The notes beneath the pieces are model-generated. The model was not told the DNA's origin. It worked only from the letters and a program-made list of their open reading frames with translations, and searched no databases. 64,000 nucleotides of DNA from Streptomyces rhizosphaerihabitans (GTDB lineage Bacteria > Actinomycetota > Actinomycetes > Streptomycetales > Streptomycetaceae), in the NCBI RefSeq assembly GCF_025399795.1, contig NZ_JAODTZ010000006.1, positions 217,884 to 281,883 of the forward strand. The letters run 5' to 3'. Position numbers and translations under genes: made by a program. Of the stretch, positions 29,273 through 37,876 are shown piece after piece (the stretch's first letter is position 1; the number at the start of each line of letters is the position of its first letter).

Positions 29273-29550
29273 ACGCGGCTGCCTTTCCCGCCCTGTTACT
29301 CCTGGAACTGCCCGGAACACCCCCGCCCTCCGGACCGCCGGAGCGGACCGGGTTGAGGCGAGAGTATGACCCCCACCGGAATGGTCGAACGATAATCCGG
29401 CAAAGAATCACGACCTCTCCTCACTTGTACGGCGCCAGTGACCGGACTTGGACAACTCCATTCAATCCGCGGCCATCTCGCCCCACCCCTCCGTCGACTC
29501 TCTGCTGTCAGTCTTGTACTGTCCGTGATCGTCCGACGCGAGGAGAACGC

Positions 29551-30417
29551 ATGCACGCGCGCGTTGCCGCCGCCACGACCGCCGCGCTTCTTGGGGGAGC
29601 CGTTTTGATACTGCCCAGCCCGCACGCCAAGGCCGGCGGCCGGATCACGGCACCGCTGGTCGTCGCCCACCGCGGCGCCTCGGCCTATGTGCCCGAGAAC
29701 ACTCTGGACGCCATCGACCGCGCGGCCGAGCTGGGGTTCGACTGGGTCGAGAACGACGTCCAGCGCACCAGCGACGGTCAGCTGGTCGTCCTGCACGACG
29801 CATCGCTGGCGCGCACGACCGACGTCGAGGAGGTCTATCCCGGGCGAAGCCCCTGGAAGGTCAAGGACTTCACCGCGGCCGAGATCGCCCGCCTGGATGC
29901 CGGTAGCTGGTTCGACCCCCGGTTCGCGGGCGCGAAGGTGCCGACGCTGCGGGAGTACATGGAAGGCGTCTCGCGCAACCACCAGAAGCTCGTCCTGGAG
30001 ATCAAGAACCCGGAGCTCTATCCGGGCATCGAGCGACAGACGCTCAGGCTCCTGAGCAACGAGGGCTGGCTCGACCCGGTGCACCTCAGGGACAGGCTGA
30101 TCGTCCAGAGCTTCAGTGCGGACAGTGTCCGGACGGTGCACCAGCTGCGGCCCGGCATCACGACGGCCTTCCTGGGGACGCCTCCGGTCGCGCGGCTGCC
30201 CCAGTACGCGGAGTTCGCCGACCAGATCAACTCCGATCACCGGTCGCTGTCGTCCGACTACGTCTCCGCGGTCCACGCGCTCCATGGTCCGCACGGCCCG
30301 ATGAAGGTCTTCGCCTGGACCGTGGACGAAGCGGCCACCGCGCGGCGTCTGGCGGGCTTCGGCACGGACGGCGTCATCACGAACGTGCCCGACGCGATCC
30401 GCGAGGCTCTGCGCTAG
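29551..30417 (+). CDS. Secreted glycerophosphodiester phosphodiesterase
   Basis: 288 residues. Signal peptide MHARVAAATTAALLGGAVLI with cleavage near AKA (residue 27). GDPD motifs: VVAHRGASAYVPENTLDAI with catalytic His, ENDVQRTSDGQLVVLHD with the metal ligands and second His, LVLEIKNPELYPGIE. Hydrolyses glycerophosphodiesters to glycerol-3-phosphate and an alcohol, useful for phosphate and glycerol scavenging from lipids and teichoic acids. AGGAG precedes ATG. Divergent from the MHYT gene across 278 bases. Confidence 0.94.
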   Translation: MHARVAAATTAALLGGAVLILPSPHAKAGGRITAPLVVAHRGASAYVPENTLDAIDRAAELGFDWVENDVQRTSDGQLVVLHDASLARTTDVEEVYPGRSPWKVKDFTAAEIARLDAGSWFDPRFAGAKVPTLREYMEGVSRNHQKLVLEIKNPELYPGIERQTLRLLSNEGWLDPVHLRDRLIVQSFSADSVRTVHQLRPGITTAFLGTPPVARLPQYAEFADQINSDHRSLSSDYVSAVHALHGPHGPMKVFAWTVDEAATARRLAGFGTDGVITNVPDAIREALR

Positions 30418-30497
30418 CGCGCCATCGCCCGGGGTGCGGACGGGTGCCGGCGTGGGTGCCCCGGGCGTTGTCAGTGGCGGGCCGTACGGTGGATCGC

Positions 30498-31052
30498 ATG
30501 AACAGCCACGGGCGGTACGAGCAGCAGGTCGTGTGGTCCGTCGTCGGCACGGACATCGGTCCGCTGCTCCTCGCGGCGACGTCCCACGGCCTGGTCAATG
30601 TCGTCTTTCACGCGTCGGACGCGGTGCGCGACAAGGCGCTCGACCGGCTCGCGTCCCGTCTGGGCAGCGAGCTCGTCGAGGCCCCGGAGTCCCCGCTGCT
30701 GGCCGAGGCGATACGCCAGGTCGAGGCGTACTTCGCGGGCGAGCGGCAGGATTTCGACCTGCCGCTCGACTGGTCGCTGATCTCGGGGTTCAACCGCCAG
30801 GTGCTGCGCGAGTTGAACTCGGGCGTTCCGTTCGGTTCCGTCGTGGCCTACGGCGACCTGGCCGGGCGGGTCGGTGAGCCCCGGGCGGCGCAGGCCGTGG
30901 GGGTGGCCATGGGCTCGAATCCGCTGCCGGTCGTGGTGCCCTGCCACCGGGTGGTCGAGAGCGACGGAGGGATCGGTGGTTTCGGGGGCGGCCTGGAGAC
31001 CAAGCGGAAGCTGCTGGCGCTCGAAGGAGTCCTCCCGGAACCGCTGTTCTGA
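30498..31052 (+). CDS. ogt: Methylated-DNA--protein-cysteine S-methyltransferase
   Basis: 184 residues. Suicide repair enzyme that takes methyl groups from O6-methylguanine onto Cys in PCHRVVESDGGIGGFGGG (around residue 148). Arg finger region VPFGSVVAYGDLAGRVGEPRAAQAVGVAMGSNP is complete. An N-terminal domain of about 80 residues gives the usual Ogt length. GGTGGA before the ATG; upstream 18 in-frame codons are rejected. Ends 180 bases before the convergent cupin gene. Confidence 0.95.
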   Translation: MNSHGRYEQQVVWSVVGTDIGPLLLAATSHGLVNVVFHASDAVRDKALDRLASRLGSELVEAPESPLLAEAIRQVEAYFAGERQDFDLPLDWSLISGFNRQVLRELNSGVPFGSVVAYGDLAGRVGEPRAAQAVGVAMGSNPLPVVVPCHRVVESDGGIGGFGGGLETKRKLLALEGVLPEPLF

Positions 31053-31233
31053 GGTCGCGGCGGGAGCTGAAGGGGCATGGTGCGCATCACGCCCTCCCGG
31101 CTGCAGCCCACGCGGGAGAACGACCCGCGTGAGTACGCCCCGATGAGCGGCTCGCGGCACACCTCTCCGGCCTTCGAGCGGAGGGCGGGGAGGGTGCGCT
31201 GCGCGTGCGGCGGAGCATCCGCTCCTCGGATCC

Positions 31234-31596
31234 TCAGAGGCTGATGTGGTACGCCTTGCGCAGCGTCTCGTGGACGGTCCACGTCGTACGGTCGCCCTCG
31301 CGCAGGAACGCCGCGTCACCAGGACCCACCTCGATGACGTCGCCGCCCTCCACCTCGATGGTGGCGCGGCCACTGACGACGACAAAGAGCTCGTTCGCCT
31401 CGGTGTCGGTCACCACGCCGGGCGTGATCTGCCAGATGCCGCGCAGCTGCTTGCCGTCGGCGGACTCCCACAGCACCTTGCCCGTCACCGCGGGGTCGCC
31501 GGAGACGATCTGGGCCGGGTCCAGCGGCTCGGGTTCGAGTTCGGCGTCGGGAATGTGCACGGCGAAGGACGGTGCGGCCTGGGAGTTCATGGTCAT
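31234..31596 (-). CDS. Cupin-fold protein (EutQ/DUF861-like)
   Basis: 120 residues from MTMNSQAAPSFAVHIPDAEL. The cupin core ELFVVVSGRATIEVEGGDVIEVGPGDAAFLREGDRTTWTVHE is of the small EutQ/DUF861 type, single domain. Metal-binding His residues are not fully conserved, so it may bind a ligand without metal catalysis. AGGGTG is placed correctly for the 31596 ATG; an alternative ATG is at 31590. The upstream open frame is not coding. Confidence 0.85.
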   Translation of the reverse strand: MTMNSQAAPSFAVHIPDAELEPEPLDPAQIVSGDPAVTGKVLWESADGKQLRGIWQITPGVVTDTEANELFVVVSGRATIEVEGGDVIEVGPGDAAFLREGDRTTWTVHETLRKAYHISL

Positions 31597-31921
31597 GAGC
31601 GGACACCCTAAGGGCTTGCCCGCCGCCCGGGGCGACGAGGGTCTCCCTGTCCGGCCCGGCGCCGCACGGCACTTCGACAAGGTCCTGACGCGCAGGGTGG
31701 CCGTACCGCGCGGCCGCAGCGCAGTCCGACCGCCTTCTCGTAGGAGTCGCCGAGGTGACCGGATCACGTACCCGCAGGACGACATGGCCGAGACGTGGCG
31801 AGTTGTCCGTCATGCCCCCAGGCTGGTGTCGTACACCGCTGGTCACATGGGTTTGGCCGGGCGCGCCGCTCGCCAGAGATCCAGGGACGGGGAACGTCGA
31901 CCGACGACAGGAGGCAGGCGC
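31597..31921. other. 325-base divergent intergenic region (cupin / psuG)
   Basis: Holds the promoters of the divergent cupin gene and psuG operon. I see no convincing -10/-35 pair, repeat or RNA gene in it. Confidence 0.5.
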
Positions 31922-32827
31922 GTGATCGTGGTGTCCGAAGAGGTGCGGGAGGCGCTCGGCGCGCGCCGGCCGGTGGTGGCCCTGGAGTCGACGATCATCG
32001 CCCACGGGCTGCCCCGCCCGCGCAATCTGCAGGTCGCACTCGAACTGGAGGAGGTCGTCCGGGAGGAGGGCGCCGTACCCGCGACGATCGCCGTGCTCGA
32101 CGGTCGGCCGCACGTCGGTCTGGACAAGGACCAACTGGAGCGGGTCGCGAACGAGGACGGCATCCGCAAGCTGGGCCACCGTGACCTGCCGCTCGCGGTG
32201 GCCGCGGGGGCGAGCGGCGCGACGACCGTGTCCGCGACGGCCCTGTTGGCGGCCCGCGCGGGGGTACGGGTGTTCGCGACGGGAGGGCTCGGCGGTGTGC
32301 ACCGCGAGTGGACGGTGACCCAGGACGAGTCCGCCGATCTGGGCCTGTTGGCGCGCACCCGGATCACGGTGGTGTGCGCGGGCGTCAAGTCGATCCTGGA
32401 CGTGCCGGCGACCCTCCAACGCCTGGAGACGCTGGGCGTGGCGGTGGCCGGGTACGGCACGGACCAGTTCCCCGGCTTCTATCTGTCCGACTCGGGGCAC
32501 CCCGTGGACTGGACCCTGGAGTCTCCCGAGCAGGTGGCGGAGGTGATGCGCGCTCAGGACGCGCTGCACGCCCCGGACTCGTCGCTCATCGTCGCGAACC
32601 CCGTCCCCGAGGAGGAGCAGCTCGATCCCGCGCTCCACGCGCGCGTGCTGGCCGAAGCGCTGCGCGCGTGCGAGGAGGAGGGTGTGACCGGACAGGCGGT
32701 GACACCGTTCCTGCTCGGCTATCTGGTCCGGCACACGGACGGTGCCTCACTCGGCGCCAATCTGGCGGCGGTACGCGGCAACGTACGCCTCGCGGGGCGG
32801 ATCGCAGCAGCCTGGGCGGGGGCGTGA
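31922..32827 (+). CDS. psuG: Pseudouridine-5'-phosphate glycosidase
   Basis: 301 residues. Splits pseudouridine 5'-phosphate into uracil and ribose 5-phosphate. Family motifs: ALESTIIAHGLPRPRNLQVA, KLGHRDLPLAVAAGASGATTVSATALLA with the catalytic Lys, ATGGLGGVHR and AGVKSILDVPATLQRLET. GTG start follows ACAGGAGGCAGGCGC, an SD-rich stretch. The stop overlaps the next kinase gene as GTGA, giving the standard psuG-psuK salvage pair for pseudouridine released by RNA turnover. Confidence 0.95.
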   Translation: MIVVSEEVREALGARRPVVALESTIIAHGLPRPRNLQVALELEEVVREEGAVPATIAVLDGRPHVGLDKDQLERVANEDGIRKLGHRDLPLAVAAGASGATTVSATALLAARAGVRVFATGGLGGVHREWTVTQDESADLGLLARTRITVVCAGVKSILDVPATLQRLETLGVAVAGYGTDQFPGFYLSDSGHPVDWTLESPEQVAEVMRAQDALHAPDSSLIVANPVPEEEQLDPALHARVLAEALRACEEEGVTGQAVTPFLLGYLVRHTDGASLGANLAAVRGNVRLAGRIAAAWAGA

Positions 32828-33822
32828 GCGACGCGGACCGAGGCGACCTGGGCGGCAGCGCCGAAACGGCTGACCGAGGCGACCTGGCCGAAGGCGCTCT
32901 GCTCGTCGTCGGGGACGTGGTCACGGACGTCGTCGCCCGGCATCGCGGACCACTGGCGGCCGGCACCGACACGGTCGCGGCCGTCCGGACCGTGCCGGGC
33001 GGCGCGGGCGCCAACGTCGCGTGCTGGGCCGTGTACGACGGCTGCGCCGACGTACGGCTCCTCGGCAGGGTGGGCGGCGACTCCGCGGCGTGGCACGAAC
33101 GCGAACTCGCTGCGAGCGGCGTACGGCCCCTCCTGGTGACCGATCCGGAGACGCCGACCGGAACGGTGATCTGCTTGGTGGACACCGGCGCGTCGGCGGA
33201 ACGGACGTTCCTCACGGACAGCGGGGCGTCACTGCGGCTCGCACCGGGCGACTGGTCGCCCGCGCTGCTCGACGGGGTCGCGCGGCTGCATCTGTCGGGC
33301 TACCTGTTCTTCTCCGAGCCGAGCCGGGCGCTGGTCTCGGTGGTGTTGGAAGCGACACGCGCGCGTGGTGTGCCGGTGAGCCTCGACCCGGCGTCGGCGG
33401 GGTTCCTGGCCGAGCTGGGTGTGGACCGCTTCCTCGAACTGTGCGCGGGCGTGGACGTCCTGCTGCCAAGCCGTGACGAGGCGCGTCTGCTGACCGGGCT
33501 GCCCGATCCGGCCGACGCGGCGGCCAAGCTGAGCCGCCACTTCCCCTTGGTCGTCGCCAAGCTGGGGGGTGACGGGGCCCTGATCGCCCGTTCCGGATCC
33601 GTCCGGGCCCATGTCCCGGCGCTGCCCGCGACGCCTCGTGACACGACGGGCGCCGGTGACGCTTTCACCGGCGCTTTCCTCGCCGCACTGCTCGCGGGCG
33701 CCGAACCCGAGGAGGCGGCGACGGCGGGATGCGCGGCGGGAGCGAAGGCCGTGGAACGGGTCGGCGGAAGACCGCCCACGGGAAGCCGACGGCGACGCGA
33801 TGGAGAGACGCGGGCCCGCTGA
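32824..33822 (+). CDS. psuK: PfkB-family kinase, probable pseudouridine kinase
   Basis: 332 residues. PfkB signatures VPGGAGANVACWAVYDG (residues 59-75) and TTGAGDAFTGAFLAALLAG near the C terminus. Overlap with psuG points to phosphorylation of pseudouridine, the first step of the same salvage path; sequence alone would only say sugar or nucleoside kinase. The N-terminal 25 residues carry a repeated ADRGDL motif and look disordered. The C terminus ends in a basic RRRRDGETRAR tail. Confidence 0.88.
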   Translation: MSDADRGDLGGSAETADRGDLAEGALLVVGDVVTDVVARHRGPLAAGTDTVAAVRTVPGGAGANVACWAVYDGCADVRLLGRVGGDSAAWHERELAASGVRPLLVTDPETPTGTVICLVDTGASAERTFLTDSGASLRLAPGDWSPALLDGVARLHLSGYLFFSEPSRALVSVVLEATRARGVPVSLDPASAGFLAELGVDRFLELCAGVDVLLPSRDEARLLTGLPDPADAAAKLSRHFPLVVAKLGGDGALIARSGSVRAHVPALPATPRDTTGAGDAFTGAFLAALLAGAEPEEAATAGCAAGAKAVERVGGRPPTGSRRRRDGETRAR

Positions 33823-33881
33823 ACGCCTCGCCCGCAGGAGGGCGTACCCGTGGCACCCGATTCCCGGCTTCCCGCTCTCGC

Positions 33882-34676
33882 TCAGTTCTTGCGCCCCCAG
33901 GCCGAGATCATCGGCGCCGTCGCCAGGTCCATGGACCCCGCGGCGACGTTGGCCAGGTGCCGGTCGATCTCCTCCTGGGTGGCCAGGCCCGCGGTGACGA
34001 GCTGGTCGCGGATCTGACGGATCGTCGCGGATTCCAGCGTGCCGCAGGCGGGTGAGGTGACGGGGAAGTACGCGTCGGCCTCCACGCCCCGCAGCCCCGC
34101 TTCCCGGAGCAGTCGCGGGAGTTTGCGGCCGTACGCGAGGTCGGCGCCGCGATCGGCGAGCAGTTTGCGAAAGCCCTGGCGCAGCCGGTTCGCGAGCTGC
34201 TGCTCGGGGCCGTACTCGTCGGGGCAGAGCAGAGGCTGCAGGGCGGGGTCGGCGTCCTCGACAAGAATCCGGCCGCCGGGCCGCAGTACCTTGATCATCG
34301 ACCGCAACGCCCTCTCCCGGTCCGGCACATGGACCAGTACGAGCCGGGCGTGCACGAGGTCGAAGCCCTCCCCCGGCGGTTCCTCGGCACCCACGTCGTG
34401 GACGCGGACCTCGACCGGCGAGCGCGCTACGGAGGCCGCCCATGAGGTGTCGATGTCGGTCGCGACGACCCTCCCCGTCGGGCCCACCTTCTTGGCCAGC
34501 CAGGACACGACGGACGTGCCGCCCGCCCCGACCTCCCAGCAGCGCCAGCCGGACCCGACGCCGAAGCGCTCCATGTGCCGGAACGTCGTGGGGTCGAAGA
34601 GAGCGGCGAGGGCGTCGAAACGCTGTCCCGCCTCGGTCTGCTGGTTGTCGAGGAGATACCCGTCGGCTCGCGTCAT
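33882..34676 (-). CDS. SAM-dependent class I methyltransferase
   Basis: 264 residues from MTRADGYLLDNQQTEAGQRF. SAM-binding motif I CWEVGAGGTSVVSWL (near residue 45), acidic VATDID, then FDLVHARLVLVHVPDRERAL and LRPGGRILVEDADP typical of UbiE/Methyltransf_11. Substrate unknown. No obvious Shine-Dalgarno before the ATG, so a different start or a leaderless message is possible. It converges with the psuG-psuK operon and diverges from corA. Confidence 0.9.
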   Translation of the reverse strand: MTRADGYLLDNQQTEAGQRFDALAALFDPTTFRHMERFGVGSGWRCWEVGAGGTSVVSWLAKKVGPTGRVVATDIDTSWAASVARSPVEVRVHDVGAEEPPGEGFDLVHARLVLVHVPDRERALRSMIKVLRPGGRILVEDADPALQPLLCPDEYGPEQQLANRLRQGFRKLLADRGADLAYGRKLPRLLREAGLRGVEADAYFPVTSPACGTLESATIRQIRDQLVTAGLATQEEIDRHLANVAAGSMDLATAPMISAWGRKN

Positions 34677-34872
34677 GAGGAGATCATCCCAGTTGACCCG
34701 CTTGTCGGGAATCGTTGACGCTCCCGTTGTCGGCACCCGCATCACCTGAGGAGTTCCGCCCGGCGACACCGGGCGCCGGGCGGCTGACGCCGTGCGACGT
34801 CGAGTCGTCGGAGTACCTCGCGTCACGGAACGGAATGTTCCGTTCCCACAGCCTTTTCCGGTGTCCGACCAG

Positions 34873-34935
34873 GCCTGGCAGACTGGCGCGCCAGGCGCAA
34901 AGTGCGGCCCGAGGAGATCCACGCGAGGAGATCCA
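34873..34935 (+). promoter_or_regulatory. corA leader: hairpin plus duplicated Shine-Dalgarno
   Basis: Hairpin GCCTGGC (34873-34879) / GCCAGGC (34890-34896), followed by two perfect copies of GAGGAGATCCA at 34911-34921 and 34925-34935; only the second is next to the ATG. Either a recent duplication or a standby ribosome site. Confidence 0.5.
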
Positions 34936-34936
34936 G

Positions 34937-36064
34937 ATGTCCATGGCAGGGAATTTGCGGAGGGTGACGGCTCTCGGTGCGGTCGACGGCCTCCGCAGAG
35001 TGGCACGGCTGACACGGCGGCGGCGCCGTGTCGACCTGAGTCACCCGGCCCGGTCGCCTTTGGGCTCCGCGGTGGTGAACTGCGTGGCGTACAGGAACGG
35101 CGCCCGGATCCCCGAGGGCCGCGATCTGGTCGACACCGTGCAGCGGATCCGCAAGCGCGACGAGGGATTCGTCTGGCTCGGACTGCACGAACCGACCGAC
35201 CTGGAGTTCGCGGGCATCGCCGAGCTCTTCGACCTGCATCCGCTGGCCGTCGAGGACTCGGTCGAGGCGCATCAGCGTCCGAAGGTGGAGAGGTACGGCG
35301 ACACGCTGTTCGCGGTCTTCAAAACCGTCTGCTACGTAGAGCACACGGAGTTGACCGCGACCAGCGAAGTGGTGAACACCGGCGAGATCATGGTGTTCGT
35401 CGGGCCGGACTTCGTCATCACTGTGCGGCACGGACGGCACGGATCCCTGGGCCCGCTGCGCGAGGAGCTGGAGTCCGATGCGCAGAAGTTGTCCAAGGGG
35501 CCGGCCGCGGTCCTGCACGCGATCGCGGACCATGTGGTCGACGACTACATGAGCGTCGCGGACTCGGTCCAGGCGGACATCGACCAGGTCGAGGCCGATG
35601 TGTTCGCCGAGAACGGCGCACGCACGGACGCGGGCCGCATCTACCAGCTCAAGCGTGAACTCCTCGAACTGAAGCGGGCTGTGGTCCCGCTCGCCCGGCC
35701 CGTCCAGGAGCTGGCGACCCGGCCGACCCGCGTGGTCGACCCGGAGATACAGGCGTACTTCCGGGACGTCTCCGACCATCTGCTGCGTGCCACCGAGCAG
35801 ATAGCCGCCTTCGACGAACTGCTCAACTCGATCCTGCAGGCGCATCTCGCGCAGGTGACCGTGGCGCAGAACGAGGACATGCGGAAGATCACGGCTTGGG
35901 CGGCGGTCATCGCCGTACCGACCATGGTCTGCGGCGTGTACGGCATGAACTTCGACAACATGCCCGAGCTGCACTGGAGGTTCGGCTACCCCATCGTCAT
36001 CGGCGCCATATCCATCGGCTGCCTCGTCCTCTACCGAGGGTTCAGGCGCAACGGCTGGCTCTGA
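34937..36064 (+). CDS. corA: CorA-family Mg2+/Co2+ transporter
   Basis: 375 residues from MSMAGNLRRV; 74 open codons upstream have no support. CorA layout: long cytoplasmic funnel rich in charged helices (VEDSVEAHQRPKVERYGDTLFAVFKT; DQVEADVFAEN), then two membrane helices at the C terminus with the ion-selectivity motif YGMNFDNMPE between them and the basic end RRNGWL. Pentameric channel for Mg2+ and Co2+ entry. An extra basic RRRRRVDL stretch lies near residue 30. The leader has a hairpin and a repeated ribosome site. Confidence 0.94.
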   Translation: MSMAGNLRRVTALGAVDGLRRVARLTRRRRRVDLSHPARSPLGSAVVNCVAYRNGARIPEGRDLVDTVQRIRKRDEGFVWLGLHEPTDLEFAGIAELFDLHPLAVEDSVEAHQRPKVERYGDTLFAVFKTVCYVEHTELTATSEVVNTGEIMVFVGPDFVITVRHGRHGSLGPLREELESDAQKLSKGPAAVLHAIADHVVDDYMSVADSVQADIDQVEADVFAENGARTDAGRIYQLKRELLELKRAVVPLARPVQELATRPTRVVDPEIQAYFRDVSDHLLRATEQIAAFDELLNSILQAHLAQVTVAQNEDMRKITAWAAVIAVPTMVCGVYGMNFDNMPELHWRFGYPIVIGAISIGCLVLYRGFRRNGWL

Positions 36065-36208
36065 CACGTCTCCCGCCCGGCACGGCCAGCCGGACGAGAG
36101 AGCGTGCCGCGTATTCGGCACGGGCCGGAGCGCGGGAGCGGGCGGACCGGAGAGCGGGAGCGGGCGATGCGACGTGGTCGCCTCCGGGGCGCATCAGGTG
36201 CGCCCAGT

Positions 36209-36345
36209 TGTCCGCTCGCTTCAAGTGCGCTCGCTTCACGTCGGATCGCCTGGAACCCGGCCGCTCGGGCCGGGTCGCTCGGGCCGGGTCGCTCGGGCCG
36301 GGTCGCTCGGGCCGGGTCGCTCGGGCCGGGTCGCTCGGGCCGGGT
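36209..36345. repeat. 14-base tandem repeat, six perfect copies, in the corA-CBS intergenic region
   Basis: CGCTCGGGCCGGGT repeated six times without a mismatch at 36262-36345, flanked on the left by two copies of a related 15-base unit (GTGCGCTCGCTTCAA, 36209-36240). The rest of the 336-base gap between the convergent genes (36065-36400) shows no gene. No hairpin dominates, so a terminator role is not clear. Confidence 0.9.
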
Positions 36346-36400
36346 CGCTTCGCAGCGCTTTCAGTCGGGTCGGATCGGGCCGGTCGGGAGATCGACGGGG

Positions 36401-36838
36401 TCAGCCCGTCGCGCTGCTCGCGCCCCTCGCGTAGACGCTCTCGACCCAGGAGGCGAGTTGTTCGTCGCTGACGTGCTGGGCGAGGTCGGCCTCACTGATC
36501 ATGCCGACCAGTCGCTTGTCCTCGATCACCGGAAGCCGTCGGATCTGGTGCCCCTTCATCTCCTGAAGCACTTCGCCGACATCGGCGCCGGCATCGATCC
36601 AACGCGGTGTGCCTTGGGCCATCTCGCCCGCGGTGACCCGTGCGGGGTCGTGACCCATGGCCACACAGCCGACGACGATGTCACGGTCCGTGAGGATGCC
36701 GCAGAGTCGTTCGTTCTGGTCGCTGATGGGCAGGGCGCCCACGTTGAGCTCGCGCATCAGCTGGGCGGCGCGGTCCAGGGTCTCGTGGGCGGGGATCCAC
36801 TGGGCACCGCGGTGCATTATGTCTCCGGCGGTGGTCAT
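36401..36838 (-). CDS. CBS-domain pair protein
   Basis: 145 residues, two CBS domains only: ADIMHRGAQWIPAHETLDRAAQLM-type first copy with LPISDQNERLCGILTDRDIV, and second copy RRLPVIEDKRLVGMISEADLAQHV. Such stand-alone pairs bind AMP/ATP-type ligands and act as energy sensors; close relatives include mycobacterial hypoxic response protein 1. GGAGG six bases before ATG. Lies alone between two repeat-rich intergenic regions. Confidence 0.93.
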   Translation of the reverse strand: MTTAGDIMHRGAQWIPAHETLDRAAQLMRELNVGALPISDQNERLCGILTDRDIVVGCVAMGHDPARVTAGEMAQGTPRWIDAGADVGEVLQEMKGHQIRRLPVIEDKRLVGMISEADLAQHVSDEQLASWVESVYARGASSATG

Positions 36839-36997
36839 GTAGTACCTCCCGGTGCCGGACGGCCGGCGCGGCGCGGAACACACCGCTAGTCCCGGCACCC
36901 TATATTCTCGCCGCGCCCCAGGGGCTGCGCACCTGGAGGTACGTGCATCCGGGCGGCCGGCGGACCGAGTCGAGGGCCATCGAGCCGGAGGAAGGCG

Positions 36998-37118
36998 CCG
37001 AGGGGACGGGGCGAAGGCCGAGAGACTGGGGCGACGACCGAGAGACTGAGGCGACGGCCGAGGGGACGGCGACGGCCGTCGTGGTCAGCCGTTCCATACC
37101 GGTCAGCCGTTCCACGCC
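36998..37118. repeat. 20-base tandem repeat plus 18-base duplication at the stop of the kinase-like gene
   Basis: Four copies of a unit like CCGAGAGACTGGGGCGACGA at 36998-37075 (period 20, last copy shortened), followed by GGTCAGCCGTTCCA repeated at 37083 and 37101. The second copy contains the stop codon (37103-37105) of the minus-strand gene, so its last codons are duplicated beyond the stop. Confidence 0.8.
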
Positions 37119-37744
37119 GGGTGGCGGGGGTCGTCGGATCGCACCAGGACGTCGGCCGTGGCGGCCGGGTCCACCTCGCTCTCGTAGCGGGCGAACGCGG
37201 GAAGGGTCCAGTGCTCCGCCTCGGGAGTACGGCGGCGGAGGGCACCCGGGGAGAGGAGTACGTGGACGCTGAGGTCGAACGGGAACCAGTGGCGCAGGAG
37301 GAGGGGGCCATGGAGCAACAGGATTCCGCCGGGCGGGAGTTGGACATAGGGCCTGCGGGTGGCCCGGTCGGTGGCGGGGTCCCAGAGGTCGGGCAGGACC
37401 CTGCCGTCGCCGCCGGGTTCGAGGGGACCGAAGACCTCACGCCAGAGAGCGCCGGTGTCGAACCAGCCGTCGTAGTAGGCCTCGACGTCATGGTGACCGT
37501 ATTCGAGCCGGAGCGAGGCGGGGCGTAGGAAGCCCTCCGCGCCGACGACCAACGAGGAACGGCCGCGTACGCGCAACGCATCGAAGACGCGGTGCGCGAG
37601 TTCACCGGGGCGGGCGGCCGGGGCTCCGTCGAAGGCGACGCGTGGCCAGGGGCTGCCGTCCTCGGGTTTCAGATCGAGCAGACGGTCGGCGAGGAGGTCG
37701 CCGAGCCGTTCCCAGGTGATCGCTTCGAGTCGCACAGGGCCCAT
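37103..37744 (-). CDS. Uridine-kinase-like protein with degenerate P-loop
   Basis: 213 residues from MGPVRLEAITWERL (GTG three codons in is an alternative; neither has a good ribosome site). The region where uridine/nucleoside kinases have GxxGxGKS reads VAFDGAPAARPGELAHRV, so the Lys-Ser of Walker A is missing. Later blocks FLRPASLRLEYGHHDVEAYYDGWFDTGALWREVF and LPDLWDPATDRATRRPY match the actinobacterial proteins annotated as uridine kinase. Catalysis is doubtful. The stop codon sits inside a repeat. Confidence 0.8.
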   Translation of the reverse strand: MGPVRLEAITWERLGDLLADRLLDLKPEDGSPWPRVAFDGAPAARPGELAHRVFDALRVRGRSSLVVGAEGFLRPASLRLEYGHHDVEAYYDGWFDTGALWREVFGPLEPGGDGRVLPDLWDPATDRATRRPYVQLPPGGILLLHGPLLLRHWFPFDLSVHVLLSPGALRRRTPEAEHWTLPAFARYESEVDPAATADVLVRSDDPRHPAWNG

Positions 37745-37876
37745 GATGCCGCGAGCGAGCAGAGACCCGGTCGGCGCGGCGGGCCGCGAGGTGCACGGGA
37801 GACACCGGGGCGCGGGCCGTGCATGGGCATCTCCCGACGACGTAGATGTGGCGCCGGTCCGGGGAAGGAACCGCGT

